This document shows positions 1 through 12,979 of a DNA stretch of 64,000 nt, piece after piece; positions within the stretch are counted from its first letter, which is position 1, and each line of letters starts with the position of its first letter. The position numbers and the translations under genes are program-made. Under the pieces are notes generated by a model. The model saw only the letters and a program-made list of their open reading frames with translations. It did no database searches and was not told where the DNA came from. The DNA is from Ichthyophthirius multifiliis (lineage: Eukaryota > Ciliophora > Oligohymenophorea > Hymenostomatida), in contig NW_004087063.1 in NCBI RefSeq assembly GCF_000220395.1, positions 62,001 to 126,000 on the forward strand, read 5' to 3'.

Positions 1-3000
1 TTTATGGATTATTGAAAGTACAAATATATATAATGGAGGATTACTCAAATGGGAAAATACTTTCCGATTAAAACACTTTATTACTGGTAAATATTTATGC
101 GTAAGATAAGATTATTAAAATTCAGATAATAATTATTTAGATTTGACTTCAAGTGATGAGAAAGGATCTGTTTTTAAATTTTTGCCTTTAAAATAAACAG
201 AAAATAACAAAAAGTTTATTACTAAAGATAGCTTTTTTTAAATTTAACATTTTTAATCAGAGTAAACTATTTCTTATAAAGAAATTAAAGATTGTATTCA
301 AACACGTTTAGAAAAAAATAATAATAATTACAAAATTAATATTTTTAAAATTAAAAAAACTAACTTTGAGGATACTTGGGAAACTAATTTTTTACTTTTC
401 ACTATGCCTGTTATTTTAAATACGATAAAAATTATTAATCTTTTTGTATTTTTTTTTTTTAATTATTTTATATAATTTCATTTTAGAATTTCAAAACTCA
501 AAGTTAGTAATGGAAATCAAGGCATGTTTTTAGGCAATATTTAGATAAAATTAACAATACTATTCATGGATTAAATAATTTTGTTAATAATAAACTTGCT
601 TCATATATCGATATTCATGAAGAGTTTGCCTCAGCAAGTGCCATAAGATAAAATGTAGATACATTTAATTATTTATTTTAAATATTATTAATTTTTTTGT
701 TAAAAAGAAAATAAGTTAATTAGAGAATAACAAATTTTAGGAGCTCTTTGCTTACTTTTGTAAAAAATATATCCAAATATTTAAGATTTTTAATAGTATG
801 CATATACAACCGATTTATAAAAAGAATATTTAAATATTTATAAACAAAATTAATGGCCTATTAAGCATGAATTTAATTTGAACTAAGAATAAGGTAAATA
901 ATTTATAATTATATTTAAATACTCCTTTTAATTTATATAAAAAAAAAATATAGTTGAAGAAGATGATTATATTAAATTATAATAAGAATTTTTTGGTAAA
1001 AGATATGGATTATCATATAATATTTATATGCTTTTACAATGTATATGTAAGGAAAATACTTAAAATTAATAATATTTATTAAAATTTATTTATACTTTTA
1101 TACCTCATATTGGTTTTGGAAAATTTGTTTGCGATGCATTATCTAATATTTATTTTAAAAATATATAAATTTTATAAGAGATACAAAATATTTAATTAAA
1201 ATCACAATAAAATCAATAATAATTAGCTGTAAATACTGAAAAAAAAAGCAATTTATTAAATGAATTAATACTTAAGTTTAACTAATTTCCTAATTTTGTA
1301 AAACCTGAATTAATTTAACTATTAGCAGATTGCTGTGTTTTAAATAACGTCGCATTATATTAACATTAGAAATACATTTATAATAGAGTAAATATTATAT
1401 CAATATAAATAAATCTATTTTAATATTTTAATTTAGGTTATTTTAAGTCCTTAGATATAAAAAATTTGTTTGATGAATGTATATTCTAAGAAAAAAGTTT
1501 GTAATAATAACTAATAAATATTTGTAAAGGTACGTTTTTTCGAAAATGATTAATTGAAAGAAGAAGATATACCTATATCGGATTTTTTATAGAATAAAGA
1601 AAAGAAAAGAAGGAAATCATTAGTTTAATATTTAAAAAGTTAATTAAATTTATTTACAAATTTGTGTAAAAATAGAAATAACATAGCATGTTTTTTTATT
1701 AGAGATTAATTTCCTTTAGAAGTTCTTTCGTATTCAATAATAAAATAAGACGAAAGTGACCCAGAAATATTAGCAAAATTTTTAAAAATAATATAAAACG
1801 TTTATATTGATATTTTTCCCAGATAAGCACATACCAAACCTAATTTAATAAAGAAACTTTTCACAGAAAGCGAATATAATACTTAATAATAAAAATTAAA
1901 TAATGTTATTAATAATGAAAGCTATGATAATAATAACTAAAGTGCTGAAGAAATTGTAAATAATGGAGGAAAAATAAAAAACTTTGCAGTAGTATCAAAA
2001 GTAATGAAATAAATATCTAAGATGACCTTAAAAACAGTGAAAATGCCAGATAAAGCATTAGATAATACTTAAATTAATATAAATAATGATATAAATCAAG
2101 AAATGATAGAAAGAAATCATCTTAATTAACTAAAAGAATATCTTATTTAGTATTTGGAAGATAGAAATACTTAATTATAAAAAATATTTTAAAAAAATGA
2201 TGATAATATAAATGATAGAGATTAGAAAAAAAACATTACGAATTCAATATATAACAATTTTACTTTAGAATGCATTGAAATTTTATAAATGATGGTTTAA
2301 TTCGAACTTGTAGATGAAAAAGAAAACCTATAAAAATTAAATGGAAAAAATGGAAATAATTAAGGGATTTTGAATAAGATTTTTATATAAAATAATAATA
2401 ATGGAAATATTAATGAAATAAATAAAGAAAGACATAACTCAGAGTTAGAAAGGATAATTAAATGTCTCGTAAATTTATTAGAATTTGATGAAAAATACTT
2501 TTAGGAATTATAAGGGTTGTAAATTTTAAGAAAATATTAAGAAGTTTAACTTTTGTAAGAAAATAATTAAGGATTAAAAAATGTATTAAGATAAGGTATT
2601 TAAATAGGAAAATTAAGCTAATTAGGAGGAAAATTAATGGGAAATATGGTCGGAAATATGTTTATGAACGATAATTAATAAAAATAAAAAAAGTAGGCTA
2701 AGATTATGACAAATCTAGATTCTTAGAATGAACTTGTGTAAGAACCGATTTTTAAGAAAGTTTAAGGATTGAAAAAAATACTTATGAAATATACAAATAA
2801 AACTTTCTCCATAAGAGAAGAAAATAAAGAATTTGAGTGCGAAAATTTAATAAAAATCTCTATTTGCAATTTCCTTTCGCATTTATTGGATATAAGATAG
2901 GATTTCTTTATTGATAATGCTATTTGCTATTTTCAATAGAAATTCGCTATGTATAAAAAAGAAGAAGATTACAATAAATTAGATAATGATTTAAAAGAGA

Positions 3001-6000
3001 TTCTTCCTAATATAATGACTGGAGTAGGGAAAGAAGTACAGAAAGAATAAATTAAAAACTATACTTAAAATAAATTCTATTTAAGGGGGTTTGATGAAAT
3101 TTTAAGTAGGTCGTTTATTGAATGCTTACTTTTTTCTTTTTATATTGCTCAAAATAGTGATTTAGAAAATTCTATTATTAAACTTATTAAAAGATGTGTG
3201 GAAAGAAAGGAAGAATTTTTTAATAATATTCTATAGCTAGAAGTCATTTTTACATAATAGGATAATTATTTATATCAAGTCATGAGCGATTTTATAATAA
3301 CTTTGAAAAATCTAACTTAAGAATCATAAATTTGGCTTAATGTTGATGATTATTTAAATTAACCAAAAGAATAAGAATAAATAAATTAAGCTATTATTAA
3401 GTTAATGTCTTTTGAAAGTATTCTTAAAAAAGATTATGAAGATAAATAATAATTATTTTGATACAAATATTTAAAAAAATACTCTATATATATATATAAA
3501 AATATAAATATAAATATAAAATATTAATTAATTTATATAAAAATATATATTTATATATATATATGTATATAAATATATTTATATATATAAATATATATTT
3601 ATTTTTCTTATTTTAGAATCGGTTTAAAAACTAGATAAAATATTTTTAATCATATTGGGGGTAGATAATGTTTGATTGAACTTAATGAAAAAGTTCTTAA
3701 TGTTTTGGAAAAACATATGGATGATATTTTTTTTGATTTTAGTGAAAATAATTATAAAATTAAGCTTATTAAAATAAGTTTTTCTATTATGATTTCTCTT
3801 TGTTAAAATAATAAAGAAAACTAAGAGTACTTTTAAATATTATTGTTTTTTATTTTTATTATTTTTTTATAGAGTTTTCTTTAATAAATATTTTAGATAT
3901 TTATAAAAATTTTAAAAAATAAATATTGGATAAATTGAATTTACATAAGAAATCTTGAAATATAATTATTTTTTAACTTTAAATTTAACAAACAAAGATC
4001 TTTCATATTATCTTGATATGATTAAAATAAATGGAAAACATTACTAATTTTTAGAAATATTTAATGTTCTTTTGCTAAAAGAAACAGAATCTTAAGATTA
4101 AGAATAAATTCAAAAAGTAATAATTGAATCAATTTTAGATTATGGAATTAGTTAATATATAAATGTAATAATAAAATATATATCAATATGATTTATTTAT
4201 TTTTATAATAAGCCTTTTGAGAAACAAGACAATTTCTAATAAAAAATTAATTTAATTTATGATATTTAATAATAAGGTCATTTTTATAATGAATAAATTG
4301 ATATCAATAAATATAAATCAATATTTTTAATAGTAAAATTTAAATATTCTTTTTTATTTAAAAAAATAAATACAAATAAAGGTGTTAGCAAAAACTTTAA
4401 ATAGTGACACTTAATTGAATATAATATCTAAGTTTAGCTAAAATATAACAGCTTAAGATTTATTAACTTTTTTGAATCAAATACTAGAAATAAATAAAAA
4501 AGAAGTAAATAATAATCAAGAAGTAAATAAATAAAATTTAGAAACATGTATTGCAATTATAGAGTTAATATTATATTTTAAAAATTCAGCCTAATTTTCA
4601 AAATAAATATATAAATATACAAAAATATTAACTAAAATCATTGTATAAGAAATGGAAATACTCCAAAACATAAAAAATATATCTTAATTATATAAATATT
4701 ATCTATTAGATAGCTTAATACCTTTAATTAATTATTATTCTGAAAATCATTTAAAAGATCTTATGCAATCTTAAAAGAAACGTAAGCAAATTTATTCTTA
4801 AATTTTTTATGATTTTGCTACTGTTTTTACATAATTATTAAATAAGTAAGATATTTACATTATTTATATGTAAAAATAATAAAAAAACAAAGAAATCTAG
4901 GAATTTATGAAGATTTAAATTTAAATAATAGAAAAAAAGAAATATAATTTTTCTGTAAATAATTTAATAAGCAAATGTCATCATAATTAAAAATAAAATC
5001 CTTTCTTAATATATAACAACTAGATTAAGATGAAGAATAAACTAATGATAAATTAATGAGTATATAATTAGATTTACATGAAAAGGGAAAAATAAGATAA
5101 TAATCATAAAAAAAAAATTCAAAACTAATTTGCATTTCAAAAGGTACAATTAATATGATAGGAGATTAGAGTCCACTATTTAACCCCTAATATAAGAAAA
5201 ATAATGAAAATTAAAAATAGAAAGATATGGTGTAGACTTGGTGTATATTTAAGAACAAAGTAAAAGAAAGTAAATACTTAAAAAAAGAATTCAAAAAAGA
5301 AAAAAATATACTTTCTTAAAGTATAATAAATATTTCTTAGGCTTTTGTAAAAGTGAAAAAAAGTTAATAAAAAGATATTATTTTATAAAGTGATGATATT
5401 CTATTAAAATTATTTTAGTTTATTGAATATTGGGAATATAAAAAAGTATCGAAAAAAAATATTATTTTCATTCTAAGAATTATGATTAATATTCTTAAAG
5501 AAGTTAATGTCGAGGAGAATTTAAAAGATGAAAATAATGAAGACGAGGAAGAAGTATAAGAATAAAAAGAAAAACCAGGAGAATAAAAAGTAGAAAATAA
5601 TAAAGAAGAGAAAAAATAAGAAGAAAAAAATGAAGAATATGAAGAAATTTTGTAAGTATTAAAAATAGAACGATAAGAACAAATGAATAGTTTAAATGGG
5701 ACGAAAATTGCTTTAATGCTTTTTTGGGAAGAACGAGAAAATGATTCTTTATATTTGAATTATTTATTAAAATTTATAAATAATCTATTAGATGGAGGTA
5801 ATTAGACTGTATAGAAGACTATTCATGATTTCTTTTTAAGTTCAGGAAATTCTGAAAAATTATTCTAGAAAATAAATATTATATTAATGTCTTAGATTAA
5901 TAATTAAAGTATACTTACAGGAGAATATAAAGGAAAAATAACATAAAAAATACTTCGATTAATGTAACTTTTTTGTGAAGGGCATAATATTTATTTGTAG

Positions 6001-6598
6001 AATTATTTAAGAAAATAAATTAATTCCAAGTATAATTATGATTTAATTTCAGTAACTACAAAACTTTTGATGTCTTATAGAATATCTTCAGAAACATATC
6101 ATGAAATAGAATAATGTTTCGATACTTTAACAGAATTTATATAAGGGCCTTGTAAAGATAATTAGGATACTATTTCTAATACAAAGTTTTTGGAATATGC
6201 TGTTTAGGTTTTAACAGAAGATGAGAGACTATACTAATTAAAAGATGAAAAAGTAAATTAAAGTAAGTTAATGGAAAATAATTAAATAGTAAATATTATA
6301 AATGAAGAAACTAAAAACAATAATGAATCAACTCCTTTAAAAGATTCTAGAATTTAATTAATAAAAAATGATAAGAATAATGTAAGTATATTTGAAAAAA
6401 TCATAAATAAAAAAATATTAATAATAATGATAATATTAATAATAATGAAAATAATGATAATATTAATAATAATGAAAATAATAATGATAATAATGATAAT
6501 AATGATAATAATGATAATAATGAAAATAATGAAAACAATGATAATAATGATAATAAAGAAAAGAATGATAAAAATAAAAATAAAAATAGATAATGATG

Positions 6599-6667
<69 letters not shown>

Positions 6668-9231
6668 GTGGTGTCTTAGAAAAAATATATGAAAAAAAAA
6701 ATGATATAAATAAGTTTGCTATTCATCTTGCTGAAATAGCCCGTTTAAAATATAAATGCTTAATTACTGTTGTTTCTTTGCTCGAATGTAATGATTCGAG
6801 AAGTGATTTTATTATGAGAATTATGAGAATTATTCCTGTTAAGGTTCTTACTGAAAATCTTACTAAAATTTATTAGCTTTATTAAAAGTATACAAAAGAC
6901 GATTATAATGATGATCTTTTTAATACTATGGATAAAGATATTGAAGAAGGAGATCATATTGAAGAAAAATAATCTCTTATTATTGAGAATGGATTTCATT
7001 TATATACTTTAATTAAATTGTATATTTCAAATAAAGGTTTTATATTTAATATTTTTTTTGTTAATTAATTTTCTTTTTTTTAGAATTCGATGATTTACTT
7101 GATGATAATGATGAAGATATGAATGCTATTTTAGATGAATTTAAATAAGAAGATGATGGAATTCTTTAATCTATTTTTAATAAAGATAACTTGTTTGGAA
7201 ATATGGCAAAATTAGGTATAGGTATATTTTCTGTTGGATTAAATGCAATGAAAGTATAAAAAATAGAAATGTTAAATATAAATAGTTTTTTATTTTTAAA
7301 CATAGGAAATTAAAGTAAATGTTGATAAAATAGCAGGATTTAAAGATGATAAATAAGAAGAAATGTATAAATTAAAATAAAAACAAGATAAAAAATTGCT
7401 AATAAAAAATGTTTAAAAAATAATAATATTTAAATATTTATATAAATTAAAATAGGCACTTTAATTTTTCAAATAAAAAACATGCCAAATCGAAATTATA
7501 AGAGATGGAGAATTATAAACAATATATTTCCCAAAACTGCCTTTATGTTTTACTTTGGCAGATGAAGTAAAAGACGATTTTAATAATTAAGTAGACCGTT
7601 CATCAACTAAAGCAAAAATAACATGCTTAATGAATTAAAGTGATAGAATAATTCGAATAATGAAACATGAAGAAAGGGTTAGAAGATTAGTAAATACATA
7701 AAAAATAATAGGATTTATTGTGAATAACCATAAATTATTAGAAAACCTATCATTTTGTTTTGCTATTGCTATAAACCTTATAGTTATAGGATCTTATTCT
7801 AATACGTATTTTGATAAAGACTATTTTGAATCAAAAGGAATAAAAGAAACTGATGCATATTATCAAGATTCTTTATAATATACAAGATTAAGAGATCCTA
7901 GATTTTTTGGAATTGAAAAATATAAAGAGACGGGTCGCATTATATAGATTATAGGATTAATAAATCTTGCATTAGTAAGTATTGTTGTAGCCTTTTTTTT
8001 AATTAAAAGAGCTCCTTTAATCGTTGAAAATATTTGGAAGAACTTTTTTAAAGGAGGATATTTGAATATTTTATAAAAATTTATTTAATTTATTATTAAT
8101 ACCCTTCGTTCTATTTACCTTTGTTTATAAGATTTTGATATTATTTATTATTGCTTATAATTGTGTTTTGCCCTTATTGGGCTTACTTATCATCCTTTCC
8201 TTTTCGCAGGCCTTCTTAGTGACTTTTTAAGATTTGATATACTTTCAAATGTTGTAAAAGCCATTTATGAACCAAAAATTGAAATGGGTTTGAGTTTATT
8301 ACTTTTTATTATTCTCGAATATTATTTCACAATCGTTTCTTATACTATATTTTATAATCAATATGCTTAATATTAGGATTGCGAAAGTTTCTGGAGATGC
8401 TATTTTAAAACTTTTGATTATACTTTTAAAGAAACTGGAGCAGTGGGTATTTTTTTAAATAATTTTTTAAATTTTTTATATATATTTTTTTTTTTAGGTA
8501 AATTCCTATTTGAAGAAAACAGCTTAAAGGAAGTTGGTGGAAATCAAGACGATTATAATGGTGTCAATTAAAATTTAAAATCTTTGTATTTTGAAAGATT
8601 TGCTTTTGATAATCTTTTGAATATTGTACTTGTATTGATTGTTATGAATATGATTGGTGGTATTATTATTGATAAATTCAAAGAACTTAAAGATAAACTA
8701 GATTCTAAAATTATTGACGAAAATAAATATTGTTTTATTTGCGGCCTTGACAGATAAACTTTGGATAAAGGAAGCGAATAAGGAGGATTCTTTTATCATA
8801 TTAAAGTTTTTTTTTTTTTGTCTGTTTTTTTTATTTTTTGTTAGGTTGAACATAAACAATGGAATTATATTTTCTATTAAGCTTATTTGAAACAAAAATA
8901 AACTACAGAATTTAATGGAAACGAATCTTATATTTATAAAAAAATTAATAATTTTGATATTAGTTGGATTCCTAAAAAGCGGACAAAATAAATTAAAGAT
9001 ATTCAAGATTTAGAAGAAGAAAAAATGGAAATCGTTGGTTCTGCTAAGAATAATGTAAACATAATTTATTTTAAAATTTTATGAATACATTTCTTTTTTT
9101 TATTTTAATAAAAGATTATTAAATTGAATTAGGAAATGTCTTAATTTGTCAATAAATAAAAATAATTTATCTAAAAACTAAAATAAATAGATTAAAAATA
9201 ATAATAATTTTTAAAAATCAACCATAATTGA
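1..9231 (+). CDS. IP3 receptor/ryanodine-type Ca2+ release channel, 5' end outside window
   Basis: Large intracellular calcium release channel, presumably in ER or alveolar membranes. The frame is already open at base 2 with a MIR-domain sequence (LWIIES, FRLKHFITGKYL). RIH-type helical regions follow (for example KLIREQQILGALCLLLQKI across an intron near 655-715). The channel segment lies at about 7730-8700: several hydrophobic helices, an inner helix (NMIGGIIIDKF), then the family's CFICGL zinc-like motif and a conserved C-terminal box (about 8730-8960). Introns are short: 446-486 and 8447-8497 give clean joins. The stop is TGA at 9229-9231. An Asn/Asp-coding run (about 6590-6665) interrupts a linker, and whether part of 6382-6558 is spliced out is unclear. 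About 2,700 residues are visible, typical of this family minus its ligand-binding N-terminus. The pore motif is unusual (see findings). The family is certain; IP3R versus RyR cannot be decided here. Confidence 0.93.
6590..6667 (+). repeat. AAT trinucleotide run coding for poly-Asn
   Basis: A near-perfect (AAT)n run, preceded from about 6420 by imperfect AATGATAATA-type repeats. In the reading frame of the calcium channel gene it gives about 25 Asn. It sits in a poorly conserved linker, so it is probably a tolerated low-complexity expansion, and it makes this stretch prone to length errors in assembly. Confidence 0.85.
8447..8497 (+). other. Intron within the channel pore region
   Basis: A 51-nt intron, GTATTT...TTTTAG. 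Removing it joins TGAVG to KFLFEEN in frame, immediately upstream of the last membrane helix. It is typical in size, T-rich 3' end and boundaries of the introns throughout the window. Confidence 0.8.
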
Positions 9232-9363
9232 ATAAAAGTAGAAATACAAATTAAAATAAATATATATATATTACAATATTTTTAAAAATTAAAATTATTA
9301 ACTCTTTTTATTATTTATATGAAAAAATATGAACACATAAGTTTTTATAGAAATTAAATAAAC

Positions 9364-11148
9364 TCAAAAAACAAAAAAATATATAAAGAAATATGATAAA
9401 AATACTACTATAACGCAATTCAAGGCAAAATAACCTTAAAAAATGCATTTATTTTTCTCTTATTTTTGAAAAGAAAAAGCTTTATTAAATTCCATGTAAT
9501 TAGCATCAGGTATATGTAAAAATCCTTAAGGCAATTTTTTTCTATTAATATTAAACTAAATTATTTAATCAGGAAGTTCTTTTAGAACTTCTTGTGCAAG
9601 CATTTATTCTTAATTTAAAAACTATTTCATTTAAACGAACTAAACAATATCTCTTTAAGTAGTTCTTCCTATCTTATCCACAAGCCCTTAGTCGCCTGCA
9701 TCTAATATTTTCATATCCAAGAACTCACTATCACCAACTCCAATAATAATGATTGAAATGGGATAATTACCACATTCTATAATTAGTTTCTTTGTTTCTT
9801 CAAGGTCCTATATACTTCCTTATGTTAAAAGTAAAAGAACAACATAATCATTTTTATGAGATTTAATTGATTAAATACATTATTTTATTAAAGGAATAAA
9901 GCAGGCACTTTTTCCTGGTTTGATTCTAGCCAAACATTTTTTATATTCTTCTAAAATATTCCATATTCCTTTAATATAAGGCTAATCATTTCTATTGTTA
10001 ATAGAAAAATATTTGCATGTTTATCCTTTTATTTCTGCCCCGAAACCATACACAGGGACCATTTTATCTTTATCATATTCCATTAAAATCGTTCCTACAG
10101 AAAAAAGCGCTCTTTAATATGCATTATAATTATTTCCTGTTTTTACTTCAGTAAGGAAATGTAAAGAATTCGGGTCTTTAAAATCTCCATTTAAATTCGA
10201 AAAATCGATTCCTATTTGTAAATTAATACAGGTTCCGGAACGTAAATAGTCTAAAAAGGAAGGAAAAATAAGTAATTGACATTTATCAAAAATAAGAATT
10301 CCTGTTTCTTCATTTTAGTTATTTTTCAATTTTTAAACTGCCTCTTATCTTTCCTCAGTGTTTTGTTCAAAACTCTCTTTTAGATCATTTATTGAAATCT
10401 CGCAAGAACCAATTAGATATGGCTTTTGGAAAAAAACGGGCTTATTCCATATTTCGAATATGCATTTTGTCGGATAATCGCTGTTGTTTAGTTAGTTTCC
10501 TTTAAGGATTATGTGCTTTTTAAATAGGTCTTCTGAAAAATGAAGTGAAGATTCATAAATGATAACATGATTGGGTTATTTATGGCATATTTTTAAATAT
10601 ATTTATGGAAAATAAGAGAGGTTTTTTAAATTTTTGGTTGTTAATTAAAATATGAACATATCATTACATTAATTAAATTCGTCATAGCGAATAATTATTC
10701 GTCCATTCATTAATTTTTTATTTTTTTCATCAAATATTAACTCGTTTTTGACTGAAAATAAATCTAAAACTAATGTTTGGTTACTTTAGCATACTATTTC
10801 GGCAACAGAGCATTTTACTTAGCCTAAAAATTGATCTTTTTATAAAGGAATTTTAGAATATACTTCAAATTTAAGCTATTGAAATTATTCGAATTTATAG
10901 TCAAGTATAAAACTTTCAGAAAAATTTGGGTTTAGATTCTACTTTACGATGTTCGTACGATGTATTTCTTTGTACGATTTATCTATATCGTCTTTTGGAA
11001 TTATGTTAAGGGATAAATTACGAGATTTTACGATTATATAAGTATCTAAGGGTTCTTAGAATTGGTAAAGCTCTCGACAGGATAAAAATAATTCGATTTT
11101 TCGACTAAAATCTTGAGATTTTGTATAAAAACTCTGTTTTCTTATCAT
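9364..11148 (-). CDS. Copine (two C2 domains plus copine/VWA domain)
   Basis: A calcium-dependent phospholipid-binding protein that recruits partners to membranes. It is a single exon of 594 aa, ATG at 11148 and TGA at 9366-9364, close to the usual copine length (about 530-590). The N-terminus reads as a C2A domain (KIELFLSCREL, then EPLDTYIIVKSRNL). A second C2-like segment follows. From about 10250 down to 9560 comes the copine A-domain, with conserved blocks GIDFSNLNGD, VPVYGFGAEI, LLLLTQG, IIIIGVGDSEFLDM and GRTTQRDIVQFV. GIDFSNLNGD is the MIDAS-like DxSxS/N region. The last 23 residues are unusually hydrophobic (VIVVFLSYFFIYFFVF), which is odd for a soluble copine. It converges on the calcium channel gene with a 132-bp gap between stops. 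Confidence 0.95.
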
Positions 11149-11507
11149 TTAGATTTTTTTTAATTTTTTGTTTCTTTTTTCCTAGCTTGATGAAATTTTG
11201 TTATGCGTGTTATTTTTATTAATATTCTCTAAAATATTTTTTTAAAAAAATAAATTTACTAATATAATAATTAATTTTATAATTTTATGGATATTGATTA
11301 TATAAAATTTTATTTAATTAAAATTTATAAATTGTAAAAACATTATATAGTATAATTTATTTTTTTTTTAAAAAAAAAACATTTATATCTAATAATTATA
11401 TTTAAATTTATTTTTTTAATAAAAAATTAAAAATATAAAATCTTTTTTACCCCTCAACAAAAATAAAATTAAATAAATAAAATATATATTTTTAATAAAA
11501 ATATAAA
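11149..11507. other. AT-rich spacer
   Basis: 359 bp between the 5' end of the copine gene and the 3' end of the BCP1 gene. Long A and T runs; no coding or RNA signal seen. Confidence 0.6.
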
Positions 11508-12557
11508 TCATTCCAAATACTATTACAAGTTCTAAGCAACTTAAAAATAATCATTTAATTTTATAATATAAACCATTCTATATTAAATTTCTTTAGAATT
11601 ATTAAGTTAATTATTATCATATTAAAAGAAGAAATAATCTTCAGCTTTTTACAAAAAGCAGAAATCCTCATATTTGGGATACAAGAAATTTTCTAAATTT
11701 TCATTTTCATGAGAGTATTTTGCACATTTACTTAAACAAATTAAATACTCGAAATCAAAATCATTCAAAAATTAATTTTTATGTTCTTTTTTTACCCATA
11801 AGTAATCTTTTTAGACTTCTTTATGTAGAATAGGAACTGTTTATGGTGATAAATTCATAAGGCGCTCATTTATGAGTATTCCAATTTTTTTTTTTTCTAT
11901 AACATTCTTTAGAAACGCATGTTTTTCTTTTTTTTAATTTTTTTCGCTTTTCTTCAAAATATAATCGATAATGTCTTTACCTTTATCTTTTTTTATAAAT
12001 GTACAAAATCCTAAACAATCTTTTACTTTTTGCTTGTCTTCTTCATCATCCATAACCATAAATGTTCCTAATAATATTTACTTTATTAATATATCAGCAT
12101 ATTCACTTGAATTATTTGATATTCCATCTAAGTATTTGCTCATAAATGCTTTTATGGAATGAAACATGTCCTCGTTTGCATCTTTAAACTCTATTTCAAC
12201 ATTTAATGTTTCGATTTCTTCAGATTCATTATTTGATGAGCATGATTCTTCATCTTCTTCTTCTTCTTCGATCTTATCTTTCTTTTTTGTTATGTCTATT
12301 AAATCATCACTATCATAATCCATATCTACATCATCGTCTGAGGACTATTATGATTATATTTTTTATTTTCTTTCGATTTATTCTTTCTTGTTTTAGAATT
12401 ATTATTATTGCGCTTTTTTTTGTTTGCTCTTCTTACTTTTTTTTAATATTTGCTGGTTTTAGGGTAATTGTGATTTTTTTTAATGTTCTAATTGCTTTTC
12501 TTATTTTTATATAGCTTTTTTTTTTTCTATAGGTTTTTTGAAGTTTTAATTATTCAT
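11508..12557 (-). CDS. BCP1/BCCIP family protein
   Basis: Homologue of yeast Bcp1 and human BCCIP, a nuclear chaperone/export factor linked to ribosomal protein uL14, Mss4 export and cell-cycle control. It is one exon of 349 aa, ATG at 12557, TGA at 11510-11508, no internal TGA. Residues 1 to about 60 are Lys/Gln-rich and basic, a likely nuclear localisation region. An acidic stretch follows (DDDVDMDYDSDD, then KIEEEEEDEE), then the conserved core: VEIEFKDANEDMFHSIKAF matches the family's VDFEFFDP..DFHGIK block, and GTFMVMDDEED and FIKKDKGKDIIDYIL follow. The C-terminal part (YLICLSKCAKY, PKYEDFCFLQKAEDYFFF) also fits. Start chosen because the basic N-terminus is in the same frame; the ATG at 12323 would also open the frame. 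Confidence 0.88.
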
Positions 12558-12979
12558 TTTTTTATATTGCGATTATAAAAAATTAAAAAAGTTAAAATTA
12601 ATAAAAAATAATTTCGAATTATTTTTTAATTAAATTTTAATTACATATAAATGTAGAAATATGATTTTTTTTTTCTTTTATACATTTATAATAATTAAGT
12701 TTTTTAGGAATATCTAAAAGTATGAATTGATATTTTTTTATTATTATGATAAAATTAAATATCTAATTGTTTTATTAAAATAAATATCAATTTTATTAAT
12801 ATTAATTAACACTTTTTATTTATAATAGAATCTTTTTCCCTAATTTTTATTTAAATATATTTTTAAAACAAATGTAATTAAAAATTAATTTAGAAAAGAA
12901 TATTACAAAAAAAATACATATATATATATTTATTTTATAATTTTTTAAAATAGAATTAAGAGATAAAGCTTGTTCACAT
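12558..12979. other. AT-rich spacer
   Basis: 422 bp between the BCP1 start and the 3' end of the dynactin gene. A/T tracts only; nothing coding seen. Confidence 0.55.

Noticed and set aside
6427-6999. Separate small genes in the Asn-repeat area, on either strand
   Set aside because: They are other-frame or opposite-strand readings of the calcium channel gene; the true frame continues through with conserved IP3R text on both sides.
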